From Caulobacter segnis (GTDB lineage: Bacteria; Pseudomonadota; Alphaproteobacteria; Caulobacterales; Caulobacteraceae): a stretch of DNA of 64,000 bases. Positions within the stretch are counted from its first letter, which is position 1. Each line of letters starts with the position of its first letter. The notes under the pieces were generated by a model. It saw only the letters and a list, made by a program, of their open reading frames with translations, was not told the DNA's origin and made no database searches. The stretch is taken from positions 4,259,001 to 4,323,000 of the forward strand of contig NZ_CP096040.1 in the NCBI RefSeq assembly GCF_023935105.1, written 5' to 3'. Positions 17,794-26,327 of the stretch are shown one piece after another. Position numbers and translations under genes: made by a program.

Positions 17794-18408
17794 TTAATTC
17801 CGGCTAAGCTCCAGAATTCTCACGGGTTTCATGATCATCTGCCCCTTCATGTAGGGGTCGTCGGCCCGCGTTTCGGTCGCCGCCTCGTGGATGGCGCGGA
17901 CCACGTCCATGCCTTCGACCACCTTGCCGAAGGCCGCGAAACCCTGGCCGTCCTTGTTGCGCGCGCCGCCGTAGTCCAACGACGGATTGTCGCCCAGGCA
18001 GATGAAGAATTCCGAGGTCGCCGAGCCGGGCGTGTCGCGCGCCATTGAGATCACCCCATCGGTATGACGCAGGCCGGTGCGCTTCGTCGTCTCCAGCGGA
18101 ATCGGCGGCAGCCGCTGGCCGCCATCGCCCGGCCCGCCCTGGATCACGCTGATCGTGGCCGGGTTGTTGTCGTTCTTGGGCGAGACGGTGCGGTAGAACG
18201 CTCCGCCCTTCATCAGCCCCTTGTCGGCATAGGCCAGGAAGTTGGCGACGGTGATCGGGGCGCGGTCGGGATACAGCGCCAGGACGATCGTCCCCCGCTC
18301 GGTGACCAGCCGCACCCGCACCGTCCGATCGCGACGGGCGGCCGTCAGCGGCGCGGCCCCTCCCAGGACGCCCAGGCCAACCAAGAAAGTACGACGGTCG
18401 AAGCTCAT
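17794..18408 (-). CDS. Exported cyclophilin-type peptidyl-prolyl isomerase
   Basis: This 204-residue cyclophilin catalyses prolyl cis-trans isomerisation. An N-terminal twin-arginine-like signal (DRRTFLVGLG) points to Tat export. Core motifs include RAPITVANFLAYADKG, FYRTV, VIQGG, ISMARDTPGSATSEFFICLGDNPSLDYGG and FAAFGKVVEGMDVVRAI. The cyclosporin-site tryptophan is not present, as in many bacterial forms. It is divergent from purL, 65 bases apart. Confidence 0.93.
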   Translation of the reverse strand: MSFDRRTFLVGLGVLGGAAPLTAARRDRTVRVRLVTERGTIVLALYPDRAPITVANFLAYADKGLMKGGAFYRTVSPKNDNNPATISVIQGGPGDGGQRLPPIPLETTKRTGLRHTDGVISMARDTPGSATSEFFICLGDNPSLDYGGARNKDGQGFAAFGKVVEGMDVVRAIHEAATETRADDPYMKGQMIMKPVRILELSRN

Positions 18409-18473
18409 TCGGCGCTCCTGCGATGATCATCCCATGTAGCGGAATCTGACCGACCGGGTTAGAAGGCGCGCCC

Positions 18474-20681
18474 ATGAGCACGCCCCAAAAGCCCATGGCC
18501 GAACTGGCCGCCGAATTCGGCCTGAAACCCGCCGAATATGACGTCGTCCTGAAGCGGCTGGGCCGCGAGCCCAACCTCGTCGAGCTGGGCGTGTTCTCGG
18601 TGATGTGGTCCGAGCACTGCTCGTACAAGTCCTCGAAGAACCAGCTGAAGAAGTTCCCGATCGACGGGCCGCGGGTGATCTGCGGTCCCGGCGAGAACGC
18701 CGGCGTCATCGACATCGGCGACGGCGACGCGATCATCTTCAAGATGGAGAGCCACAACCACCCGTCCTACATCGAGCCCTATCAGGGCGCGGCGACGGGC
18801 GTGGGCGGCATCATGCGCGACGTCTTCACGATGGGCGCGCGGCCGATCGCCCTGCTGAACGCCCTGCGCTTCGGCGATCCGGAGCACCCCAAGACCAAGC
18901 GCCTGGTGGACGGCGTGGTCGCCGGCATCGCCGGCTACGGCAACTGCGTGGGCGTGCCCACGGTCGCTGGCGAGACCAACTTCCACAAGGGCTACAACGG
19001 CAACATCCTGGTCAACGCCATGTGCGTGGGCCTGGCCAAGGCCGACAGCATCTTCTACTCGGCCGCCCCGGGCCCGGGCCTGGCGGTCGTCTATTTCGGC
19101 TCCAAGACCGGCCGCGACGGCATCCACGGCGCGACCATGTCCTCGACCGAATTCACCGAGGATAGCGAAGAGAAGCGACCCACCGTCCAGGTCGGCGACC
19201 CCTTCGCCGAGAAGCTGCTGATCGAAGCCACGCTGGAGCTGATGGCCACCGGCGCCGTCGCCGCGATCCAGGACATGGGCGCGGCGGGCCTGACCAGCTC
19301 GTCGGTCGAGATGGCCGGCAAGGGCGGCGTCGGCATCGAGCTGAACATGGACATGGTCCCGCAGCGCGAGACCGGCATGTCGGCCTACGAGATGATGCTG
19401 TCGGAAAGCCAGGAGCGCATGCTGGCGGTCCTGAAGCCCGGCCGCGAGCAGGACGGCCACGCCATCTTCGAGAAGTGGGGCCTGGACGCCGCCGTCATCG
19501 GCTACACCACCGACACCGGCCGCCTGGTGCTGAAGCATCATGGCGAGACCGTCTGCGACGTGCCGCTGGCCCCGCTGTTCGACGACGCGCCGCTGTATGA
19601 CCGTCCGTGGGTGCAGCCCAAGCTCGACGAGCGTCTCGACCCCGGCAAGATCCCCGGCCCCACCGACTGGAACCAGGCCGTTCTCAAGATCGTCGGCTGT
19701 CCCGACATGGCCTCCAAGCGCTGGCTGTGGGAGCAGTACGACCGCCACGTCATGGCCGACACGCTGGAAGACAGCGCCACTGGCTGCGACGCCGGCATCG
19801 TCCGCATCCACGGCTCGGGCAAGGCCATCGCCGTCACCAGCGACTGCACCCCGCGCTATGTCCAGGCCGACCCCTACGAGGGCGGCAAGCAGGCCGTCGC
19901 CGAGGCCTGGCGCAACCTGACGGCGGCCGGCGCCCTGCCGATCGCCATCACCGACAACCTGAACTTCGGCAGCCCCGAAAAGCCCGAGACCATGGGCCAG
20001 ATCGTGCGCGCCACCGACGGCATGGCCGAGGCCTGCCGCGCGCTCGACTTCCCGGTCGTGAGCGGCAATGTCAGCCTCTACAACGAGACCAACGGCGTCG
20101 CCATTCCGCCGACCCCGACCGTCGGCGCCGTGGGCCTGCTGGAAGACTACGACCTGCGCACCGGCTTCGGCTCGGTCACCGAGGGCGACACCCTGGTGCT
20201 GATCGGCGAGACGCATGGCGAACTGGGCGCCTCGATCTATCTGCGCGAGATCCTGGGCCGCGAGGACGGCGCGCCGCCGCCGGTCGACCTGGCCCTGGAG
20301 CGCAAGAACGGCGACTTCGTGCGTGGCCTGATAAGCTCGGGCCTGGTCGCGGGCGTCCACGACCTGTCGGACGGCGGCCTGCTGGTCGCCGCGGCCGACA
20401 TCGCCCTGGCCAGCAAGGTCGGCGTCACCCTGAACGCCACCAGCCAGGCCCACGCCCACCCGTACCTGCTGGGCGAGGACCAGGCGCGCTACCTGATCGC
20501 CACCCCGGACCCCGACGCGGTGCTGGAAGTGGCCAAGGAGGCCGGCGTCCACGCCAACCTCGCCGGCGTCGCGGGCGGGAACGCTTTCGCCTCCAAGGAC
20601 CTTTTCAGCGTCTCCCTGGACGCCCTGCGCACGGCCCACGAAGCCTGGCTGCCGGGCTACATGAACGCTCCGAAGGCCTGA
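18474..20681 (+). CDS. purL: PurL, FGAM synthase large subunit
   Basis: This 735-residue ATP-dependent synthetase converts FGAR to FGAM using ammonia from PurQ, with PurS as adaptor. Visible segments are the N-terminal [50 protein letters not shown] and the second-half GNVSLYNET. It is the short (non-fused) form, consistent with separate purS and purQ. The final codons run to 5 bases before a lipoprotein start, so the two are likely co-transcribed. Confidence 0.97.
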   Translation: MSTPQKPMAELAAEFGLKPAEYDVVLKRLGREPNLVELGVFSVMWSEHCSYKSSKNQLKKFPIDGPRVICGPGENAGVIDIGDGDAIIFKMESHNHPSYIEPYQGAATGVGGIMRDVFTMGARPIALLNALRFGDPEHPKTKRLVDGVVAGIAGYGNCVGVPTVAGETNFHKGYNGNILVNAMCVGLAKADSIFYSAAPGPGLAVVYFGSKTGRDGIHGATMSSTEFTEDSEEKRPTVQVGDPFAEKLLIEATLELMATGAVAAIQDMGAAGLTSSSVEMAGKGGVGIELNMDMVPQRETGMSAYEMMLSESQERMLAVLKPGREQDGHAIFEKWGLDAAVIGYTTDTGRLVLKHHGETVCDVPLAPLFDDAPLYDRPWVQPKLDERLDPGKIPGPTDWNQAVLKIVGCPDMASKRWLWEQYDRHVMADTLEDSATGCDAGIVRIHGSGKAIAVTSDCTPRYVQADPYEGGKQAVAEAWRNLTAAGALPIAITDNLNFGSPEKPETMGQIVRATDGMAEACRALDFPVVSGNVSLYNETNGVAIPPTPTVGAVGLLEDYDLRTGFGSVTEGDTLVLIGETHGELGASIYLREILGREDGAPPPVDLALERKNGDFVRGLISSGLVAGVHDLSDGGLLVAAADIALASKVGVTLNATSQAHAHPYLLGEDQARYLIATPDPDAVLEVAKEAGVHANLAGVAGGNAFASKDLFSVSLDALRTAHEAWLPGYMNAPKA

Positions 20682-20686
20682 TCCGC

Positions 20687-21043
20687 ATGCGTCTCCTCCC
20701 CCTCCCCGCCTTGGCCGCCGTCGCCGCTCTGATGCTGAGCGCCTGCGCCCCGACCGCCGAACCGGCCGCGCCTTCGGCCCAGACCCTGGCCGCCCAGTGC
20801 TCGGCCAAGGGCGGTTCGATCCAGCCGGTCGGCAAGGCCCAGATCCCGACCTGCGTGATCCCCTATGCCGACGCCGGCAAGGCCTGCACCGACAAGAGCC
20901 AGTGCGAGGGCGCCTGCGTCCTGGAGGGCAACCTGGAGCCCCAGGAGAACGTCACCGGCGCGTGCCAGAAGACCAACCGCCAATTCGGCTGCTACGCCAA
21001 GGTCGTCAACGGCAAGACGACCGGCGCGATCTGCGTCGACTGA
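20687..21043 (+). CDS. Cys-rich lipoprotein of unknown function
   Basis: This 118-residue protein has a lipoprotein signal (LMLSAC lipobox), so it is anchored to a membrane facing the periplasm. After the lipid-modified Cys, eight further cysteines lie in the mature part (for example KACTDKSQCEGAC), enough for four disulfides. I do not recognise the family. It starts 5 bases after the purL stop, an odd partner for a cytosolic purine enzyme. Confidence 0.72.
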   Translation: MRLLPLPALAAVAALMLSACAPTAEPAAPSAQTLAAQCSAKGGSIQPVGKAQIPTCVIPYADAGKACTDKSQCEGACVLEGNLEPQENVTGACQKTNRQFGCYAKVVNGKTTGAICVD

Positions 21044-21045
21044 GG

Positions 21046-21105
21046 GCTTCTCCTCCCCCGCCATGCGGAGGAGGTGGCCCAGAGGGCCGGAGGGGACTAA
21101 CGCGA
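21046..21105. repeat. Short GC-rich repeat after the lipoprotein gene
   Basis: TCCTCCCCCGCC and GGAGGAGGTGGCC with AGAGGGCCGGAGGGG form a half-copy of the intergenic repeat family seen elsewhere in this window. Confidence 0.5.
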
Positions 21106-21124
21106 CATAGGCCCAGCCCCGCCC

Positions 21125-22531
21125 CTACTCCACCCGTGGCAGCACCAGCGCCACGCGCAGGCCTGGGCCCATGCCGTTGAACTCGCCGGGGCCCTCGGCC
21201 AGCTCCAGGCGGCCGCCGTGCGAGACGGCGACGGCGCTGACCAGCGACAGCCCCAGGCCGGCGCCCGGCTCGCTGCGGCTGTTCTCCAGGCGGACGAAAC
21301 GCTGGATCACCCGGGCGCGGTCGGCCTCGGGCACGCCGGGGCCGGTGTCGGTGACCGAGAACTCCAGCTCGCCCGACGAGGTGCGCCGCGCGCGCAGCAT
21401 GATCGCCCCGCCCTCGGGGGTGTATTTGATGGCGTTGTCCAGGATGTTGGCCAGGGCCTGGGCCAGGAATTCGCGATTGCCCTTGATCGGCAGGGCCGGA
21501 ACGATCTCGGCCTTGAAGTCCAGGCCCTTGTCCTCGCAGGACAGCTCGTAGAGTTCGGCCATGTCGGTGGCCAGCTCCGAGGCATCGAACTGACGCTGGT
21601 CGGGGGCCGAGCCGGCGGCCTGCAGGCGGGCGATGGCCAGCACGGCGTTGAAGGTCTTCAGCACGCCATCGGCGTCCTGCAGGGCGGTCTCCAGCGCCGC
21701 CACCGGGTCGCCCTTGCCGTTCTCGGCGTCGATCAGGGCCACCTCCATGCGGGCGCGCAGGCGGGTCAGCGGCGAGCGCAGGTCGTGGGCGATGGCGTCG
21801 CCGGCGTGGCGCAGGCCGCCCATCAGGCGCTCGATCCGGTCGAGCATGTCGTTCAGGCCCTCGGCCAGCTCGTCATATTCGTCGCGCGTGCCCCGCACCC
21901 GGGCGCGGGCGTGCAGGTCGCCGGCGCGGACGTCGTTGACCACGTCCACCAGCCCTTGCATCGAGCGGCTGACATTGCGGCTGATCAGCACCCCGCCCGA
22001 CATGCCCAGCAGGATAACCAGCGCCCCCGCGCCCCACAGGGCCCGGACGATCTTGCGGACATAGGCCTCGGAGGCATCGACGTCGGCCCCGACGAACAGG
22101 ATCTCGCCGTGCTCCAGCCGCTGCTGCACGCCGCGCGCGGCGGCCTTGACCTCCGCGCCGTCCAGGTCGGTCTCGGTGACCTTGAAGCTGGCCCATTGTG
22201 GGCCGTCGCCATTGAAGTCGCTGACCGGCGACTCCTCGATCGAGCCCGAGATGCGCTTGCCGGTCTTGTCGGCCAGAAAGTACAGGAACGGCCGCTCGCC
22301 CGTGGCCCGCTCGACGATCGTCTGGTTCAGGGCGTCGACGCCGCCCTGGCGATAGGCCGCCTCCAGGCTCTCGAACTCGCGGCTGATCTCGGCCTGGGAG
22401 CGGCGGTTCACCTCGCCCGCCGTGGCCACGTAGATATAGCCCAGGAAGGCGCTGGCGGCCGCCGCGAACAGGGCCAGGAACAGCAGGGTCAGCCGGAACG
22501 GCGTGGTGCGGAGAAGGCGCGGCAGTCGCAT
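21125..22531 (-). CDS. Sensor histidine kinase with HAMP domain
   Basis: This 468-residue membrane kinase has membrane segments near residues 15-37 and 165-185 flanking a periplasmic sensor, then a HAMP linker, a HisKA helix with phospho-acceptor His249 (AIAHDLRSPLTRLRARME), and an ATPase domain (NILDNAIKYTPEGG, DTGPGVPEADR, GAGLGLSLV). It should phosphorylate the OmpR-type regulator encoded upstream. The genes are separated by a toxin-antitoxin pair, so the original operon appears interrupted. Confidence 0.93.
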   Translation of the reverse strand: MRLPRLLRTTPFRLTLLFLALFAAAASAFLGYIYVATAGEVNRRSQAEISREFESLEAAYRQGGVDALNQTIVERATGERPFLYFLADKTGKRISGSIEESPVSDFNGDGPQWASFKVTETDLDGAEVKAAARGVQQRLEHGEILFVGADVDASEAYVRKIVRALWGAGALVILLGMSGGVLISRNVSRSMQGLVDVVNDVRAGDLHARARVRGTRDEYDELAEGLNDMLDRIERLMGGLRHAGDAIAHDLRSPLTRLRARMEVALIDAENGKGDPVAALETALQDADGVLKTFNAVLAIARLQAAGSAPDQRQFDASELATDMAELYELSCEDKGLDFKAEIVPALPIKGNREFLAQALANILDNAIKYTPEGGAIMLRARRTSSGELEFSVTDTGPGVPEADRARVIQRFVRLENSRSEPGAGLGLSLVSAVAVSHGGRLELAEGPGEFNGMGPGLRVALVLPRVE

Positions 22532-22538
22532 GGGATTC

Positions 22539-22841
22539 TTAAGTCTTCTTGCCGAATTGGGCGGCGAGGTTCATGCGGCCATCGAGGACGCGGGAGACCA
22601 AAACGTCTTCGTCCCGCACGCGATAGAAGACCTCCCAGGACTTCACCGACAGAGCTCGAAGCCCCGGCAACAAGTCTGATCGGTCTCGGCCCAAATTGGG
22701 AAAGGAGCCCAATCGTTCGAGCGCAGCCTCAATTCGGTTCAGTTGGGCGACCGCGACGCTGTCGCCATTGTTGGCGGAAATATCCCTGAAAATACGGTCG
22801 AGATCGCGGCCGGCCAAGCTGGATCTCAGAACGCGCCCCAC
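22539..22841 (-). CDS. ParE/RelE-fold toxin
   Basis: This protein of about 100 residues has the ParE/RelE fold: an N-terminal helix-rich part (AGRDLDRIFRDISANNG), RIEAALERLGSFPNLGR, and the C-terminal strand pattern GLRALSVKSWEVFYRVRDEDVLVSRVLDGRMNL written here in part. ParE toxins block gyrase; RelE toxins cut mRNA, and sequence alone cannot separate them firmly. I chose the GTG at 22841, which lies just past the antitoxin stop and has GGGGA upstream; the longer open frame only reads the antitoxin out of frame. Confidence 0.8.
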   Translation of the reverse strand: MGRVLRSSLAGRDLDRIFRDISANNGDSVAVAQLNRIEAALERLGSFPNLGRDRSDLLPGLRALSVKSWEVFYRVRDEDVLVSRVLDGRMNLAAQFGKKT

Positions 22842-22857
22842 GCTGCTGTTTCCCCGT

Positions 22858-23085
22858 TCAGCGCTTGGCGCCGTTCCTTTTGACGCCTTCGGCGATGATT
22901 TCGGCGAAGCTTCGCTCGTCGAATTCGCCCCGCTCGATCTCGGCAAAACCTTCCTCGACCAGCGCGACGATGGCCTCCCGGTTTTGAGCGTACCAAGCAT
23001 CACGCTCGGCTTCGGTCGGCGTCGGACCCAGGCCATCGTCAAGCGGCTCGCGGTCATCCATCTCGGGCCTGGCGGGCTTGTTCAT
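22858..23085 (-). CDS. Antitoxin partner of the ParE-type toxin
   Basis: This 75-residue acidic protein precedes the toxin in the same operon, with the stop 17 bases before the toxin GTG. The C-terminal half ([17 protein letters not shown]) resembles the toxin-wrapping helix of ParD-type antitoxins, but the N-terminal part is not a clear ribbon-helix-helix. The role is assigned mainly from its partner and size. The pair sits between a response regulator and its kinase. Confidence 0.75.
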   Translation of the reverse strand: MNKPARPEMDDREPLDDGLGPTPTEAERDAWYAQNREAIVALVEEGFAEIERGEFDERSFAEIIAEGVKRNGAKR

Positions 23086-23117
23086 GGTCTGATCCTACCA
23101 CGGCCCCGAGCGATCGC

Positions 23118-23789
23118 CTACGGATCCAGCCGGTAGCCGGCGCCGCGCACGGTCTGCAGCATGGCCCGGTCGAAGCCCTTGTCGATCTTGCTGCGCAGGC
23201 GCGAGATGTGCACGTCGATGACGTTGGTCTGCGGGTCGAAGTGGTATTCCCAGACCTTCTCCAGCAGCATGGTGCGAGTCACCGACTGGCCAGCGTGGCG
23301 CATCATGAACTCCAGGAGCTGGAATTCGCGCGGCTGCAGGTCGATCTCCTTGCCCTGGCGATGGACCGTCCGGTTGATCAGGTTCATCTCGAGCTCGCCG
23401 ACCTTGAGGGTCGTGGCCACGGCGCCGGTCTCGCGGCGGCGCGACAGGGCCTCGACCCGGGCCATCAGCTCGGGGAAGGCGTACGGCTTGACCAGGTAGT
23501 CGTCGGCGCCGGCGCGCAGGCCGGTGACGCGGTCGCCCACCTCGCCCAGGGCCGACAGGAACAGCACGGGCGTCTGGTCGCCCTCGCGGCGCAGGGTCTC
23601 GACCACCTGGACGCCGTCCATCTTGGGCATCATCCGGTCGACGATCAGGACGTCGAAGCCGCCCTTCTGGGCCACGCCCAGGCCGGCCTCGCCATCGGGG
23701 GCGTGCTCGACCTCGTAGCCGGCCTCCTTCAGGCCATGCGCCATGGCGCCGGCGGCTTCCAGGTCATCCTCGATAATCAGAATACGCAT
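23118..23789 (-). CDS. OmpR/PhoB-family response regulator
   Basis: This 223-residue regulator has a receiver domain (RILIIEDD, phospho-acceptor Asp51 in LIVDRMMPKMDG, Lys in YLVKPYAF) and a C-terminal winged helix ending RGAGYRLDP. The ATG at 23789 starts the receiver exactly; an upstream in-frame start adds 29 unrelated residues. It sits downstream of the DegP-type gene and upstream of the toxin-antitoxin pair, with its kinase at the end, so all four may share a transcript. Confidence 0.95.
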   Translation of the reverse strand: MRILIIEDDLEAAGAMAHGLKEAGYEVEHAPDGEAGLGVAQKGGFDVLIVDRMMPKMDGVQVVETLRREGDQTPVLFLSALGEVGDRVTGLRAGADDYLVKPYAFPELMARVEALSRRRETGAVATTLKVGELEMNLINRTVHRQGKEIDLQPREFQLLEFMMRHAGQSVTRTMLLEKVWEYHFDPQTNVIDVHISRLRSKIDKGFDRAMLQTVRGAGYRLDP

Positions 23790-23920
23790 CGTAGAGCCCC
23801 TCATGCGCTCGGGCGAAACAGCGGAACGCTGGACGTTCTCGCGATTCCGCGCATCGCGCGATAGTTGCTCTTGCAATAGCGGTTTCGGCGACCGCCGTAA
23901 CTTAAACCTTGGACAGATAC

Positions 23921-23955
23921 GAAAAAGCCCCGCTCCGGCGGACCGGAACGGGGCT
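23921..23955 (-). terminator. Terminator of the DegP-type protease gene
   Basis: AGCCCCG (23926-23932) pairs with CGGGGCT (23949-23955), and inner CCGG/CCGG arms pair as well. A-run at 23922-23926 gives the U-tract on the minus strand. It lies 24 bases past the protease stop, separating it from the response regulator. Confidence 0.78.
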
Positions 23956-23979
23956 CTGTCTATCTGGAGATCTATCCGC

Positions 23980-25557
23980 CTACGGCGCGATCTTCAGCGG
24001 CACGAAGACCGGACGGTTCTGGCGGATCACCTTGACCAGCACGCTGCTGCGGCCGGCCTTCTTGGCGTTCGCCACGGCGGCGTTGACGTCGGCCACGCTG
24101 GTGACCGCCGCGCCGTTGATGTTGGCCAGCACGTCGCCCTTGGCCAGGCCCTTCTCGCCCGCGTCGCTGTCACCCTTCACGCCGGTGATCAGCAGGCCCT
24201 TGATCTCGCTGTCGATCTTGTAGGTCTGGCGCGAGGCCGGATCGATCGCGCCCAGGGTCAGGCCCAGGGCCTCGACGCGCTGGGCGGCGGGGCCCGGAGC
24301 CGGCGTGGCGCCGTCCTGGCCTTGATCGTCGTCGTTCTGAGCCAGCGTGCCCTCGGCCGGACGGGTGCCCGACTTGATGTCGACGGCGCGCGGCTTGCCG
24401 TCGCGGATGATCGACAGCTTGATCGTCTCGCCCGGACGGGCCTTGGCGACCTCGCGGGTCAGTTCCGAGCGGTTGGCCACGGCCACGCCGTTGACGGCGG
24501 TCAGGATGTCGTCGGGCAGCAGGCCGGCCTTGGCGGCCGGGCCGCCGGCGACGACCTCGCTGATGATCGCGCCCTTGACGTCCTTCAGGCCCAGGGCCTC
24601 GGCCGCGTCGGCGCCGAAGTCCTGGATGGTCACGCCGATGTAGCCGCGCACGACCTTGCCGCCCGAGATCAGCTGCTTGGCCACGCCCTCGGCGATGTCG
24701 GCGGGGATGGCGAAGCCGATGCCGACCGAGCCGCCCGACGGCGAGTAGATGGCGCTGTTGACGCCGATCACCCGGCCGTAGATGTCGAAGCTGGGACCGC
24801 CCGAATTGCCCCGGTTGATCGGCGCGTCGATCTGGATGTAGTTGACGAACGACGAGGTCTGGTCGCCCAGGTCGCGGTCATAGGCCGAGATGATGCCGGC
24901 CGTGGCCGTGCCGCCCAGGCCGAACGGGTTGCCGATGGTGATGACCCAGTCGCCGACGCGCGGCTTGGCCTGGTTCTCGAAGTTCACATACGGGAAGTCG
25001 GCGCCCTTGGCCTTGGGGTCGATGACCTTGATCACGGCCAGATCGGTGCCTTCGTCGCGCCCGACCAGGGTGGCCTTCAGCTCGCGGCCGTCCTTCATCA
25101 CCACCTGGATGTCGTCGGCGTCGGCCACGACGTGGTTGTTGGTGACGATGTAGCCGTCGGCCGAGATGAAGAAGCCCGAACCGGCCGACTGCTGCTTCGG
25201 CGTGGCGGGGCTGTCGCCGTCGTCCTCCTGGCCGTCCTTCTGGCCCGGCTTGCCCTTCTGGCCGCGCGGCACGATGTCGAAGCCTTCCAGGCCCGGGATG
25301 CGCAGGCCCTGCGGCGAGGCCTTGGAGGTCACGTTGATCTGGACGACCGCGGGAGAGACCTTCTCGAAGATGTCGGCGAACGACATCGGCGCGCCCGGCG
25401 GCGGGGCGAAGGCCGGCGCGCCGGCCATCGAGGCGCGGATCGCCGGGGCCTCGGCGGCCGCCGTCCCCATCCGCATGCCCACGCCCGCCAGGGCCGCGCA
25501 GGCCACGCCCGCGCCAGCAACGGCGCCTACAATGAAACCCGACTTCCTAGCGGTCAT
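23980..25557 (-). CDS. DegP/HtrA-like periplasmic serine protease
   Basis: This 525-residue protease has an N-terminal signal or anchor segment (GFIVGAVAGAGVACAALAGVG), a trypsin-like domain with His142 (TNNHVV), Asp172 (TDLAVIK) and Ser252 (NRGNSGGPSF), and two PDZ domains (about 285-375 and 415-525). The family degrades or holds misfolded envelope proteins. A low-complexity charged loop at residues 98-122 (KGKPGQKDGQEDDGD) precedes the catalytic core. The place after ccmH and before a two-component system matches cycHJKL-degP synteny known in alphaproteobacteria. Confidence 0.94.
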   Translation of the reverse strand: MTARKSGFIVGAVAGAGVACAALAGVGMRMGTAAAEAPAIRASMAGAPAFAPPPGAPMSFADIFEKVSPAVVQINVTSKASPQGLRIPGLEGFDIVPRGQKGKPGQKDGQEDDGDSPATPKQQSAGSGFFISADGYIVTNNHVVADADDIQVVMKDGRELKATLVGRDEGTDLAVIKVIDPKAKGADFPYVNFENQAKPRVGDWVITIGNPFGLGGTATAGIISAYDRDLGDQTSSFVNYIQIDAPINRGNSGGPSFDIYGRVIGVNSAIYSPSGGSVGIGFAIPADIAEGVAKQLISGGKVVRGYIGVTIQDFGADAAEALGLKDVKGAIISEVVAGGPAAKAGLLPDDILTAVNGVAVANRSELTREVAKARPGETIKLSIIRDGKPRAVDIKSGTRPAEGTLAQNDDDQGQDGATPAPGPAAQRVEALGLTLGAIDPASRQTYKIDSEIKGLLITGVKGDSDAGEKGLAKGDVLANINGAAVTSVADVNAAVANAKKAGRSSVLVKVIRQNRPVFVPLKIAP

Positions 25558-25733
25558 TCGTCTTTCCTCATCCGCGCGATCCGCGCGGTCCCTTTCGCGT
25601 CAACCGCGCGCCCGGCGCGCGATCCCAGTCGTCTTCAGAACCTAGTCCCGACAATAAAAGGTGCAATGGTTCTCGAATTATCTTTCCGTCATCCGAAAGG
25701 CGCTTCTTGAGGCTCCTTTTCGGCGCAATCGTG

Positions 25734-26327
25734 TCAATCGTCTTCGAGCAGGCGCCTGACGCGCTCTTCCTCGTCCTGCGAAAGCTCTGTCGTCTCGGTC
25801 TCGCGGCGGCGCAGGAGGCCGAACATCAGCGCCCCCCCGACCAGCAGCACGCCCACCGGCGCCAGCCACAACACGGCGTTGCCGGCCGAGAACACCGGCC
25901 TCAGCAGCACGAATTCGCCGTACCGCTGCACAAGGAACGCGCGGATCTCGCGATCGGTGCGCCCGGCCTTGACCTGTTCGCGGACGATCCGCCGCAGGTC
26001 GCCGGCCAGCTGAGCCTCGGAATCGTCGATCGACTCGTTCTGGCAGACCAGGCAGCGGACCTCCTTGAAGAGGTCACGGGCCCGCGCCTCCTGGGCCGGA
26101 TCGGGCAGCCGCTCGGACGGGTCCGAGGCCCCGGCCATCAGGGCCAGGGCGGAGAGGGCGATGGCGAGGGCCCGCCCGCGTCCTTCTTCCCCCTTCGGGG
26201 GAGGAGGGCCGAAGGCCCGGAGGGGGCGAGTGATCCAGTTGAGGATGGCGCGGCAGGCCCCTTCCACCGCCGTTCGGCGGTCCCCCTCCCCCAAAGGGGG
26301 AGGAAGGTGGAAACCTTCCCACCTCAC
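25734..26327 (-). CDS. ccmH: CcmH/CycL cytochrome c biogenesis protein with repeat-derived N-terminus
   Basis: CcmH reduces apocytochrome c thiols before heme attachment. The core is complete: the signal-like ALAIALSALALMAG, the redox pair Cys92/Cys95 (RCLVCQNESI), IRAFLVQRYGEFVLL and one membrane segment (AVLWLAPVGVLLVGGALMF). The only in-frame ATG/GTG/TTG starts before the signal segment lie in or before an intergenic-type repeat. The GTG at 26327 overlaps the ccmF stop (GTGA), giving 197 residues, of which about 50 come from the repeat. The usual length is about 150. Initiation at an internal GTG or TTG inside the repeat is possible. Confidence 0.85.
   Translation of the reverse strand: MRWEGFHLPPPLGEGDRRTAVEGACRAILNWITRPLRAFGPPPPKGEEGRGRALAIALSALALMAGASDPSERLPDPAQEARARDLFKEVRCLVCQNESIDDSEAQLAGDLRRIVREQVKAGRTDREIRAFLVQRYGEFVLLRPVFSAGNAVLWLAPVGVLLVGGALMFGLLRRRETETTELSQDEEERVRRLLEDD
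26180..26315. repeat. GC-rich inverted repeat inside the 5' end of ccmH
   Basis: Two repeat halves (CTTCCCCCTTCGGGGGAGGAGG with GGCCGAAGGCC near 26181-26227, and CCGCCGTTCGGCGG with CCCCCTCCCCCAAAGGGGGAGG near 26268-26303, each quoted in part) lie between the ccmF stop and the conserved part of ccmH. The reading frame through both halves stays open. Confidence 0.75.

Noticed and set aside
22842..23057. N-terminal extension of the ParE-type toxin
   Set aside because: It reads the antitoxin gene in a different frame and has a Ser/Arg-rich product; the GTG just past the antitoxin stop fits the family size.
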